A DNA stretch of 64,000 nt from CF-46 sp963760735 (GTDB lineage: Bacteria; Chloroflexota; Limnocylindria; Limnocylindrales; CSP1-4): contig CAVXEB010000002.1 of assembly GCA_963760735.1 (NCBI GenBank), positions 372,001 to 436,000 on the forward strand, given 5' to 3'. The translations under genes were made by a program, and so were the position numbers. The notes beneath the pieces are model-generated. The model was not told the origin of the DNA. It was given only the letters and a program-made list of their open reading frames with translations, and did no database searches. Of the stretch, positions 52,294-61,066 are shown piece by piece. Within the stretch, counting starts at the first letter, position 1, and each line of letters begins with the position of its first letter.

Positions 52294-55200
52294 GTGCGCG
52301 TTAGCCGTGACTTCAGGTTGAGCTCCCGTCGACCGCGTTCGTCCTCGAACGGCCGCGGCCTCTCCGTCGCCCAGCGACGACTCGTCTCCCTGTTCGCCGG
52401 CGTGATCCTGATCGCCCAGGCGACGGTGCTCACGGTCCCGGTGGTTCTCGCCACGAACCCGAACCCGCCCGGCGGCGGCGGCGCCACGGCATGGACCTCG
52501 ACGGGGCCCGGCATCACGGCGATCCCCCACGACGGTCAGTCCGGCGGCCTCGCCCAGTTCAACTACAACCTGGACCTCGGCCATGCCGGTGGCGCATCCG
52601 GCACCTGGAAGTTCCAGACGACAGCGACGTCCGACGGCCCGATCGACGTCCGCTATGCCTGGAGTGGTCTCCACGCCTGGTTCCAGGCGACGGCCAAGCT
52701 GACGGCATACGTTATCGGCGAGGGCTCCCCGAGCCCAACGATTCTCTACGACAAGGGGCCGACGAACTGTTGTGACGGCGAGCCGTCGAACGGGTTCACC
52801 ACGTCCGGCTCATTCACGTTCGAGGTCAACGACGGCGACGTCTACGGTTTCCAGCTCGAAGGCAGCAACGGCGACTTCAACTCGTTCCTGCGGGGCTCGC
52901 TGAAGGTCGGCTTCAACATCCTCGGCAATGGCGGCTTCGAGCAGCCGACCGTTTCGGACAGCTCGCTCGACCTCTACGTCGCGCCGTCGGACGTGATCCC
53001 GCAGTGGAGCGTGGACCACGGCAGCGTCGAGATCGCCGGCAACAGCAAATGGCCCGCCGTCCAAGGGGCGCAGTCCCTCGACCTCGACGGTAACCCCGGC
53101 GATGGCGAGACGCCGATCGGTGCCGGGACGATCTCCCAGCACGTCAACACGATCGCCGGCCAGCCATACGTCATCGACTTCACGTTCTCGGCGAGCACGT
53201 TCGCCGCCGTTCCGCCGTCGATGACGGTCAAGGCCGATGGCCACTCGCTCAAGACCGTCACCCACGAAGTCATCGGCACCCTCGACCCGAACCCAGTTGA
53301 CATGGTCTGGACGGGCGACTCCGTCGCCTTCACGGCCACCGGTGATTCGGCGATCATCGAGTTCCAGTCCGAGGACCCGGCCACGAGTTCGGGCGGCATC
53401 GCCCTGGATGCCGTCACCGTCTATCCGGACTTCACCGAGCCAGCGGAGACGCCGGCGACCGACTTCTCGTTCGGCGCGCCGACCCCGAGCCCGCTGACCG
53501 TCGACCCCGGCGCCAATCCGACGGTCACGATCCCGACCACGGCCACGGGCACCGGCTCGATCGCGCTGAGCGCGTCGGTCGTGCCGATCAGCCAGGGCGT
53601 CTCCGTGTCCGTGGACCCGAGCGTGGTCGCCGGAACGCCGGTGACGCTGACCGTCTCCGCCGGCGTCAACGCGACCCCGGGCGTCTACACCGCGACCCTG
53701 TCCGGCACGCTCGGCGCGAACACCCACTCGGTATCCGTGCCGGTTGCCGTCGATCCGCCGACGGGCATCCCGCAGCTGTACGAAGCCGTCCCGATCAACG
53801 GCACCGCCGTCATCGACACGCCTGCGACCGCCGACACGGTGTTCGTCGCCGGCCTGTTCCAGGGCCTGCCGTCCAGCACGTACACCGTGACCTTCCGGAC
53901 GGCGGCGACATGCCCGAACGGGTCGCTGGCTCCGACCGCGACATCTCTCGGCTCGCAGCCGATCACCACCGATCCGAACGGGGAATCGGCCTTCGCGGGC
54001 CCGATCCCGATCACGACCGGCACGTTGTCGAAGTTCGTGGCCGCCCAGGTCACGGGCCCGTCGACCGGCCTCGTCGGGCCCTGCATCGTCGCCTCGCCGC
54101 CGAACGACCAGTGGCCGTATGCGTTCGACATCAGCAGCCGGACAGCTGCCGGCTCGCCGACCAGCGGCTTCATCGACGCCGCCGGCCGGGCCCGTTGGTA
54201 CAAATTCAACGTCCGGCCGGGCTCGGCGGTCCACCTGACCCTGTCCGGGCTGCCCGATGACTACGACGTCTTCCTGTTCAAGGACATCAGCCAGGCTTAC
54301 ACGGACCTCACGAACAACGCGAGCCTGACCAGGCTCAGCGCGGAGATGGGCGGCCATGCGTTCGTCGGCGGCAACGCCTTTGTGGGCGGCAACGCCTTCG
54401 TCGGCGGCAATGCCTTCGTCGGCGGCAACGCCTTCGTCGGCGGCAATGCCTTTGTGGGCGGCAACGCCTTTGTGGGCGGCAACGCCTTCGTCGGCGGGCA
54501 TGCCTTCGTCGGTGGCAACGCCTTCGTCGGTGGCAACGCCTTCGTCGGTGGCAACGCCTTCGTCGGTGGCAACGCCTTCGTCGGCGGGCATGCGTTCGTC
54601 GGCGGCAACGCCTTCGTCGGCGGCAACGCCTTCGTCGGCGGCAACGCCTTCGTCGGCGGCAACAACAATCCGGTCGACCCGGCCGCCTACTCGAACGCCC
54701 AGATCCGCAGCCTGATCGGCGCGTCGTACACCGTCGGCACGGGCGACGAGACGATCGACGCCAACACCTGGACCAACACCGGCTCGTTCTATGTCGCGAT
54801 CGCCGGCAAGGACACCGCCGCGAGCTTCACCCCATTCACCCTGAAGGTCACCACCACGGGCAACGTATGCAACACGGTGAACCCGGTGGCCGGGAGCTTC
54901 ACTGCCCCGTCGGGCACCAAGCAGACGCTGATTCTCTGGGACCGGAACCGGATCGCCGGGACGAACGCCGAGAAGAACACGCTCGCGACGAAGCTCACCA
55001 ACTTCGCGGCGCTGGCGTCCGTCAACGGCACGGTGGTTGACCTGTCGACCTTCAGCGGCGCGGCGCGGATTGCCGCGCTCAACACGCAGGCAGACGCGAA
55101 TCCGGCGTGCGTCTACGCCAAGAACCTGGTCGCGTCCGCGACCAGGGACGTCGTGACGGCATACCGCGGCAACAACCCGATCAAGTACGTCGTGCTGGTC

Positions 55201-58017
55201 GGCGGCGATGCCACGATCCCGTTCTTCCGCTACCCGGGCCAGGACGAGCTGGGGCCCGAGAGCGACTACGTCCCGCCGGTCAGCACCACGACCCCGTCGG
55301 AGGCCAGCCTTCGCTCGGACTACGTGCTGGGCCAGGACGAGTACGGCTCGACCGTGAGCATCTCGCTGGGAACGTACAACTTCCCGATCCCGGACCTCGC
55401 CGTCGGCCGCCTCGTCGAGACGGCGGCCGAAGCCTCCGGCATGCTCGACGCCTACACGGCCACGCCCGGCTCGGCGGGGATCGTCCCGACGCCCACGTCG
55501 TCGCTCGTGACGGGCTACGACTTCCTCCGCGATGACGCGGACAAGATCAAGGGCTACCTCGACGCCGGGATCGGCACCAACGGACAGTCGCTCCTTGCCA
55601 CCAACAACTTCGGAAAGCCGGCGGCGGACGCCTGGACGGGCGCCCAGATGAAGACCGCCGTCACGGGCTCGCGCCATGACCTGATCTTCATGGGCGGCCA
55701 CTTCAGCGCGAACGAGGCCCTCGCGGCGGACTTCGCCACGACGATGTCGTCGACCGATGTGACCGCATCGGGCGTCAACTTCCAGAACGCGATCGTGTTC
55801 AGCGCGGGCTGCCACACCGGATACAACCTCCTCGACGTCGACCAGCTCACGGGCATCACCCAGCCGGTCGATTGGGCCCAGGCGTTCGCCCGGAAGCGGA
55901 CCACCCTGGTCGGCGGCACCGGCTTCCAGTACGGTGACGACGAGCTGATCGAGTACAGCGAGCGGATCTACGCCGAGTTCGCCCATCAGCTGCTGATCGA
56001 CGACCCGGCCGTTCCGGGCCTCGATCCGGTCCGACTCGGTTCGGCGCTCGTGAAGGCGAAGCAGATCTACCTGGCCTCAACACCGGACATCCGGGTGCTC
56101 CATGCCAAGTCGATCCTGGAGGCGACGCTGTTCGGCCTGCCGATGCTCGGCGTCGCGATGCCGGCAGGCCGCGAGGCCGCGGCAAGCACGAGCCCGTCGA
56201 TCAACCCGATCACGGTCGACGGGCCCTTCGGAGCCAATCTCGGACTCCAGTCGGCGGTGATCAATCTCACGACCCACACGACGGCAGGCTCGCCGGCGTC
56301 GCCGAACGGGACCTATCTGTCAGGCGACGACGGGATCGCCGTCAACGGCGGTGCGCCGGTCCTGCCGCTCCAGGTCAAGGACGCGAGCGTGGACGGCAAG
56401 GTTCTTCGCGGTGTCGGATTCCTCGGCGGGTCGTACACCGACAAGCCGAACGTCACACCGCTGACGAGCAACGTCTCGACGTTGATCGGGTCACCGAACC
56501 CGCCGGCATTCACCTCGACCTTCTTCGTGCCGGCCCAGATCTGGCGAACCAACTACTTCGACGCGCTGAAGCCGTCCGGCGGCTCGACCCGGCTGCTCGT
56601 CATGCCAGCCCAGTACCGGAGCGACGGTGCGAAGGCGACGCAGCGAACCTACGACAACGTCAACCTCCGCCTGTTCTATAGCTCGTTCACCGGCTTTGCC
56701 GCGCAGGCGGCCGCCCCGGCGATCACGAACATCGGCGGCACGTTGGTGGGGTCGAGCGTCACGTTCCAGGCGACCGTGACAGGCGATCCGAGTGCTGGCA
56801 TCCAGGCGGTCTGGATCACCTGGACCGGCGCCGGCAGCGGCACGACGGACCAGTGGCAGTCGCTCGACCTCGCCCCCGTCAGCGGCAACCCGACCCTCTA
56901 CCGGGGCAGCCTCAACCTCCCGTCCGGTGCCGACCCGGCAAACATCCGCTTCATCGGCCAGGCGGCCAACGGCGTCGGGCTCGTGACGGTCTCCGACAAC
57001 CTCGGCGCCTACATCCGGATCTTCGACGCCTCGGCGGCGAGCACGATCGCCACCACGGCGGTGGCACTCGATGCGAATCCGACCTCGGGCCCGTTCGACG
57101 GATCCGCTTCGGTCGGCGCCACGTTGACCCGGAACGGCCAGCCCCTGGCCGGCAAGACGGTCACCTTCCAGATCGGCGCCAACCAGGCGGTCGGGACGAC
57201 CGGGGCGAACGGCCGCGCGACCGCGTCGGTCTCCCTGAAGTCCGTTCCGGGTCCGTACCAGCTGTCGGCCGGCTTCGCCGGAGACGCCACCACGCAGCCG
57301 AGCGGCGACTCGCATCCGTTCACGATCAACAAGCTGGGAACCGGCGTCACCCTCACCGGCCCCGCCGGCGGCGGCGCCCCCGTCGGAACCGACAGCGGCG
57401 TCGTCGCGACGCTCAAGGATGCCGGCGGCGCGCCGATCCAGTTCAAGATGGTCTGGTTCGTCCTCGCGGGTCCGTCGTCGACGACGCGGGCGGTCCAGAC
57501 GGACGCCGCGGGCAAGGCTCGACTCGGGCTCGCGCCGACAACCGGCGGCACGTATGCGATCACGGCGTGCTTCTCGAAGCCGTCGCCCGCGGGCTCGTGC
57601 CCGTCGTCGGCGTCGCTCGATGACAGCTACACGGGGTCGAAGTCCGACCCGTTGACGTTTGCGTCCCGGTGGAACTTCGCGGGCTACCTCGGCGTGATCG
57701 GCAACCCGCCGAAGGTCAATATCGTGCGGGCCGGGATCCTCATCCCGTTCCGGTTCAGCCTCGGCGGCAACCAGGGCACGTCGATCATCGCGGCCGGCTC
57801 ACCGACCCTGACCAAGATCACCTGTCCGAACGGCGCCCCGACCGGTGAGGTCCCGCCGGACAACAGCCTGAACGCAACGGGCCTGTTCTACCTCCCGTTG
57901 CTGCAGCAGTACCTCTATGTCTGGAGGCCGCCGACCAATCTCGCGGGCTCCTGCTACGAGTTCAAGCTCACGCTCACGGACGGCACGTCGCACATCGCCC
58001 TGTTCAAGTTCCGGTAA
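52294..58017 (+). CDS. Giant secreted protein with [NH]AFVGG repeats and gingipain-like (C25/caspase-fold) protease domain
   Basis: A 1907-residue uninterrupted frame. GTG 52294 follows GGAGG at 8 bases; a signal peptide lies at about 27-52 (LVSLFAGVILIAQATVLTVP). Beta-rich modules fill about 55-480, then a pre-peptidase-like domain (ARWYKFNVRPGSAVHLTLSG), then 17 hexapeptides [NH]AFVGG (residues 688-789). The domain at about 880-1290 has a caspase/C25 layout: YVVLVGGDATIPFFRYPG, IPDLAVGRLVETAAEASGML, His1136 in LIFMGGHFSANEA and Cys1173 in IVFSAGCHTGYNLLD, the expected His/Cys dyad. C-terminal Ig-like modules (ATTAVALDANPTSGPFDGSA, KTVTFQIGANQAVGTTGANG) complete it. Likely a surface protease or adhesin. 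A strong terminator follows. Confidence 0.85.
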   Translation: MRVSRDFRLSSRRPRSSSNGRGLSVAQRRLVSLFAGVILIAQATVLTVPVVLATNPNPPGGGGATAWTSTGPGITAIPHDGQSGGLAQFNYNLDLGHAGGASGTWKFQTTATSDGPIDVRYAWSGLHAWFQATAKLTAYVIGEGSPSPTILYDKGPTNCCDGEPSNGFTTSGSFTFEVNDGDVYGFQLEGSNGDFNSFLRGSLKVGFNILGNGGFEQPTVSDSSLDLYVAPSDVIPQWSVDHGSVEIAGNSKWPAVQGAQSLDLDGNPGDGETPIGAGTISQHVNTIAGQPYVIDFTFSASTFAAVPPSMTVKADGHSLKTVTHEVIGTLDPNPVDMVWTGDSVAFTATGDSAIIEFQSEDPATSSGGIALDAVTVYPDFTEPAETPATDFSFGAPTPSPLTVDPGANPTVTIPTTATGTGSIALSASVVPISQGVSVSVDPSVVAGTPVTLTVSAGVNATPGVYTATLSGTLGANTHSVSVPVAVDPPTGIPQLYEAVPINGTAVIDTPATADTVFVAGLFQGLPSSTYTVTFRTAATCPNGSLAPTATSLGSQPITTDPNGESAFAGPIPITTGTLSKFVAAQVTGPSTGLVGPCIVASPPNDQWPYAFDISSRTAAGSPTSGFIDAAGRARWYKFNVRPGSAVHLTLSGLPDDYDVFLFKDISQAYTDLTNNASLTRLSAEMGGHAFVGGNAFVGGNAFVGGNAFVGGNAFVGGNAFVGGNAFVGGNAFVGGHAFVGGNAFVGGNAFVGGNAFVGGNAFVGGHAFVGGNAFVGGNAFVGGNAFVGGNNNPVDPAAYSNAQIRSLIGASYTVGTGDETIDANTWTNTGSFYVAIAGKDTAASFTPFTLKVTTTGNVCNTVNPVAGSFTAPSGTKQTLILWDRNRIAGTNAEKNTLATKLTNFAALASVNGTVVDLSTFSGAARIAALNTQADANPACVYAKNLVASATRDVVTAYRGNNPIKYVVLVGGDATIPFFRYPGQDELGPESDYVPPVSTTTPSEASLRSDYVLGQDEYGSTVSISLGTYNFPIPDLAVGRLVETAAEASGMLDAYTATPGSAGIVPTPTSSLVTGYDFLRDDADKIKGYLDAGIGTNGQSLLATNNFGKPAADAWTGAQMKTAVTGSRHDLIFMGGHFSANEALAADFATTMSSTDVTASGVNFQNAIVFSAGCHTGYNLLDVDQLTGITQPVDWAQAFARKRTTLVGGTGFQYGDDELIEYSERIYAEFAHQLLIDDPAVPGLDPVRLGSALVKAKQIYLASTPDIRVLHAKSILEATLFGLPMLGVAMPAGREAAASTSPSINPITVDGPFGANLGLQSAVINLTTHTTAGSPASPNGTYLSGDDGIAVNGGAPVLPLQVKDASVDGKVLRGVGFLGGSYTDKPNVTPLTSNVSTLIGSPNPPAFTSTFFVPAQIWRTNYFDALKPSGGSTRLLVMPAQYRSDGAKATQRTYDNVNLRLFYSSFTGFAAQAAAPAITNIGGTLVGSSVTFQATVTGDPSAGIQAVWITWTGAGSGTTDQWQSLDLAPVSGNPTLYRGSLNLPSGADPANIRFIGQAANGVGLVTVSDNLGAYIRIFDASAASTIATTAVALDANPTSGPFDGSASVGATLTRNGQPLAGKTVTFQIGANQAVGTTGANGRATASVSLKSVPGPYQLSAGFAGDATTQPSGDSHPFTINKLGTGVTLTGPAGGGAPVGTDSGVVATLKDAGGAPIQFKMVWFVLAGPSSTTRAVQTDAAGKARLGLAPTTGGTYAITACFSKPSPAGSCPSSASLDDSYTGSKSDPLTFASRWNFAGYLGVIGNPPKVNIVRAGILIPFRFSLGGNQGTSIIAAGSPTLTKITCPNGAPTGEVPPDNSLNATGLFYLPLLQQYLYVWRPPTNLAGSCYEFKLTLTDGTSHIALFKFR
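54355..54660 (+). repeat. 17 tandem 18-base repeats encoding [NH]AFVGG
   Basis: Exactly 17 units of 18 bases. His replaces Asn at units 1, 9 and 14. Synonymous variants (TTCGTC/TTTGTG, GGCGGC/GGTGGC, AAC/AAT) are clustered, indicating duplication of blocks of units followed by drift under selection on the protein. Confidence 0.95.
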
Positions 58018-58042
58018 CGCGCGGCGCCGCAGCCCGAATCGA

Positions 58043-58069
58043 ACGCCGGACCGGTCCCCGGTCCGGCGT
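58043..58069 (+). terminator. Strong hairpin terminator after the giant protease gene
   Basis: A perfect 12-bp stem (ACGCCGGACCGG / CCGGTCCGGCGT) with a TCC loop, 25 bases after the stop at 58017; followed by CCCATTG rather than a T-run. Confidence 0.65.
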
Positions 58070-58144
58070 CCCATTGCTCGTCGATGAGCGCGGTGTGACC
58101 CCGATTCGCGATCCGGCAGCACAGCCGGTGCGCGGATGCAACAA

Positions 58145-58173
58145 TTGACGACGGATCGGTCGGGCAATTAACA
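58145..58173 (+). promoter_or_regulatory. Possible promoter of the Ig-repeat protein gene
   Basis: TTGACG (58145-58150) and TTAACA (58168-58173) with a 17-base spacer, about 80 bases before the likely start. Confidence 0.35.
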
Positions 58174-58255
58174 GGCAGACGCCTTGACGGCTGTAAGGCC
58201 ACGACCGAACCTAGGCCGATTGGCTTTCCGGGGACAGTACGAATGGGGTCCGACC

Positions 58256-61009
58256 GTGCCGTCACGCTCCTCTCGCCCGTCGGCGATGACATTCGCGCGC
58301 GCGCGCGTCCGCAGCCGGGCCTTCGCCCTGCTCGCGGCGCTCGTGGTCATCTGGCCGGTGGTGTTCTACGCGGTCGCGAACCCGTCCAGGGTCCTCGCGG
58401 CCGGCGGCCTCGGCGCGAACTCCACGATCGTCGCAGCCGACACGGCGCCGAGCGTCGACGACGGACCGACGACGATCACCGTTACATCGATCGACGGACT
58501 GCTCCAACCGGATCCGGCGGCGACGCAGTCACCATCCACGACAGCGTTGACGGCGACCTCGACGTGACCGATCTCGGCGACGGCACCTATACCGCCGAGG
58601 TCGCAGACACGCACACGCGCGCCCATACCATTCACGCCACGATCAACGGCGAGGACATTGCCCCCGACGTCGTGGTCACCTTCGCAGCGGGTGAGCAGGA
58701 TTCGCTGACCATCGAGACCGCCGACGACGGCTCTGGGAGCGCCCTTGGCGCCCAGGATGTCGAGGCGGCAGCTCGATCACCGGGTACGCCATCGCTCGGG
58801 ACGGCTTCGACAACTTCATCGCGAACGTCGGGCGGTCTGGACGCTCACGAACAAGACCGACGGCGTCGTGGACGGCGACCTCGGTACCGACAGCGTCAGC
58901 GCGACGTTCACCGGCCACAAGGTTGGTTCGGCTACGATCCACGCCGTTCAGGACTCGTTCTCGCGGACTCGGGCACGCTCACCACGATCCCGGGTCCGCT
59001 CCACCACATCGTCGTCTCGCCTGACCCCGCGAACATCAACGCGGACACGGGCACGCAGGCCTACCGGTCGAAGGGTTCGACGCGTTCGACAACTCCCGCG
59101 GAAACGTGACCGGAGCGCCACCTTCTCGATCACCGGCGACGGGACGCGCACGAACAGCTGCGGCTCGCGCACCGCGGCGGCACCTACACCGTGACCGGCA
59201 ACGACAGCGGCAAGACTGACGACGCGATCCTGAACATCGCCCACGGTGTGCCGGAGAAGCTCGTCATCACCGCTGGCCCAGCTGGGTCCTACACCGCGGA
59301 CGCCACGAACATCTCGGTGACCGTCAAGGTCGAGGACCACTGGGGCAACGTGATCACCGACGACAACTCAACGGTCGTGAGCGTCGCCGCTCTTCAGGGT
59401 GGCAACCCGTCGGGCGTGCTCGGGCGGGACCTTGAGCAAGACCGTGACCGGTGGCGTTGCCAGCTTCACCGACCTCACCGTCCGCCTCGTCGGGACCGGC
59501 TACGCGGTGCACGCGACCAGCGCTCCGACCTACGCCGCCGCCACCTCAGGCACGTTCATCATCACGCCAGGGGCGCTCCACCATTTCGTCTGGAATTCGA
59601 CCACGCAGACGGCGGGGACGATCGCTACGCAGACGGCCGGGGTCCAGATCACCCCGTCGCCCGTCGTCCGCGCCTACGACGCCTGGAACAACTCGAAGAC
59701 CGATCTGTCCGGCACGCCGGCTCTGACGTCGACCTTCGTCAACTCGCCGAACGGCTCGACATTCAGTGGCAGTCCATCAGCTGGAGCTCCGGCGTCGGCA
59801 CCGTCACGGCCACGCCGAAGGCGGCCGACCTGGCCGGCAACCAGCACTTCAACGTCAGCCTGTCCGGCATCACTGCCGGGGGCCAGTCGAACAACTTCGT
59901 CGTCAACCCGAATGTCGCAGCGTCGGTCGTGTTCGGCGACGCTTCGATCGATGACCCGCTGTTCCTTCCTGCCCAGCACGTCCCATTCAGCGGGCAGCCG
60001 CTCGACACGAAGATCAACACGCCGATCTACAGCGTCTGCCGCCCGCCCGGTGGCACGAGTCCGTGCGGACGACGTCCCCGACCTCCACGGGCGTCCGGGT
60101 TCTCGTGCGCGACGCATACGGCAACCCGGTTCTCGCCCGTGGCTCATGACCCTCGGGATCAATACCAGTTCGACCAACCTGGTTTCCGCCGCTCAGAACA
60201 TCCAGACGTCGAATGGGTTCGCCAACTTCGCCAACTCTCCCGTCGATTTCCGCGCTCGGACCTACCGGCTGAAGGCTGTCGCGACGAGCACAGGTGTGAC
60301 GGGCCTCAGTGACGTCAAGGGCTTCCAAGTGGCGACCGACGTCAAGGGTTGCGACGACACGCTGTGCACCAACTCGGGCAGCGTGACGCTCCAGAAGGGC
60401 TACAACCAGATCACCACGACCGGCGACTTCTTCAACGGAACGACGACGAACGTCCTGCTGCGCATGCAGTTCCTGGGCGCTGGCGAATTCCCGACAGGAG
60501 CCCAGTCGACGACCAATGGTTGTGGCCCGTCGACCGCTCTTGTCAATCAGGGTCAGGAGGCCCTTCCCGAGGGCGCCGGCGTCGTCGATACCGCGCCGAC
60601 CACGACGATGCTCATCGTGATCTCGAAGGACTACCTGAAGGCGAAGGGGATCTCCGCCCGCAGCGCCACGGCGTTCGACATCTGCGTCGGCGCGAAATGG
60701 ATCGGTGGCGGGACGGCTCCGGCCAATGGCTGGGTCGGCCACGACTCCAAGGGGAAGCCGTTCACGACCAAGAACGACGGAACTGGTGCCTATTGGGCAT
60801 TCGCCAATGACTGCACGGCAACGTCAGGAATCAATCCGTGCGTGGCTGTCCGGACGAAGCAGGCCGCCGACGTTACGGCCTACATGAAGACCGTGGACAC
60901 GACTTGGACGGCAGCAAGGACGACCGCGCTGATGAAGGATAGTGACCTGGCCTTCATCGTCCGCAAGCGGCCGACATGGGACGGCAAGGGCGGCGTATAC
61001 GCCAAGTGA
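58256..61009 (+). CDS. Secreted invasin/Ig-like repeat protein (frameshifted sequence)
   Basis: About 915 residues after correcting several shifts between 58.5 and 60.15 kb (a clean +1 is near 59425). GTG 58256 or ATG 58286 starts it; a signal peptide follows (FALLAALVVIWPVVFYAVAN). Repeated Big/invasin-type modules are visible: VTDLGDGTYTAEVADTHTRA, LTNKTDGVVDGDLGTDSVSA, LVITAGPAGSYTADATNISV, VKVEDHWGNVITDDNSTVVS and GTLSKTV plus TGGVASFTDLTVRLVGTGYA. The last 270 residues read cleanly and form a distinct domain with Cys pairs (VKGCDDTLCTNSGSVTLQKG, TTNGCGPSTALVNQGQEALP). Likely cell-surface or matrix protein. A terminator follows at 61031. Confidence 0.75.
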
Positions 61010-61030
61010 ACCCCGGGTCCTGAGCCACAG

Positions 61031-61057
61031 AGCGCCGCCGGCACCGCCGGCGGCGCT
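61031..61057. terminator. Bidirectional hairpin terminator
   Basis: A perfect 12-bp stem (AGCGCCGCCGGC / GCCGGCGGCGCT) with an ACC loop followed by TTTCGATTT on the plus strand; it separates convergent genes ending at 61009 and 61067. Confidence 0.75.
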
Positions 61058-61066
61058 TTCGATTTC

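Noticed and set aside
54355..54660. CRISPR array
   Set aside because: The repeat is contiguous with no spacers and is in frame inside a large gene.
54297..54668. Minus-strand frame with PPTKAL repeats
   Set aside because: It is the antisense reading of the [NH]AFVGG repeat array and has no start or domain support.
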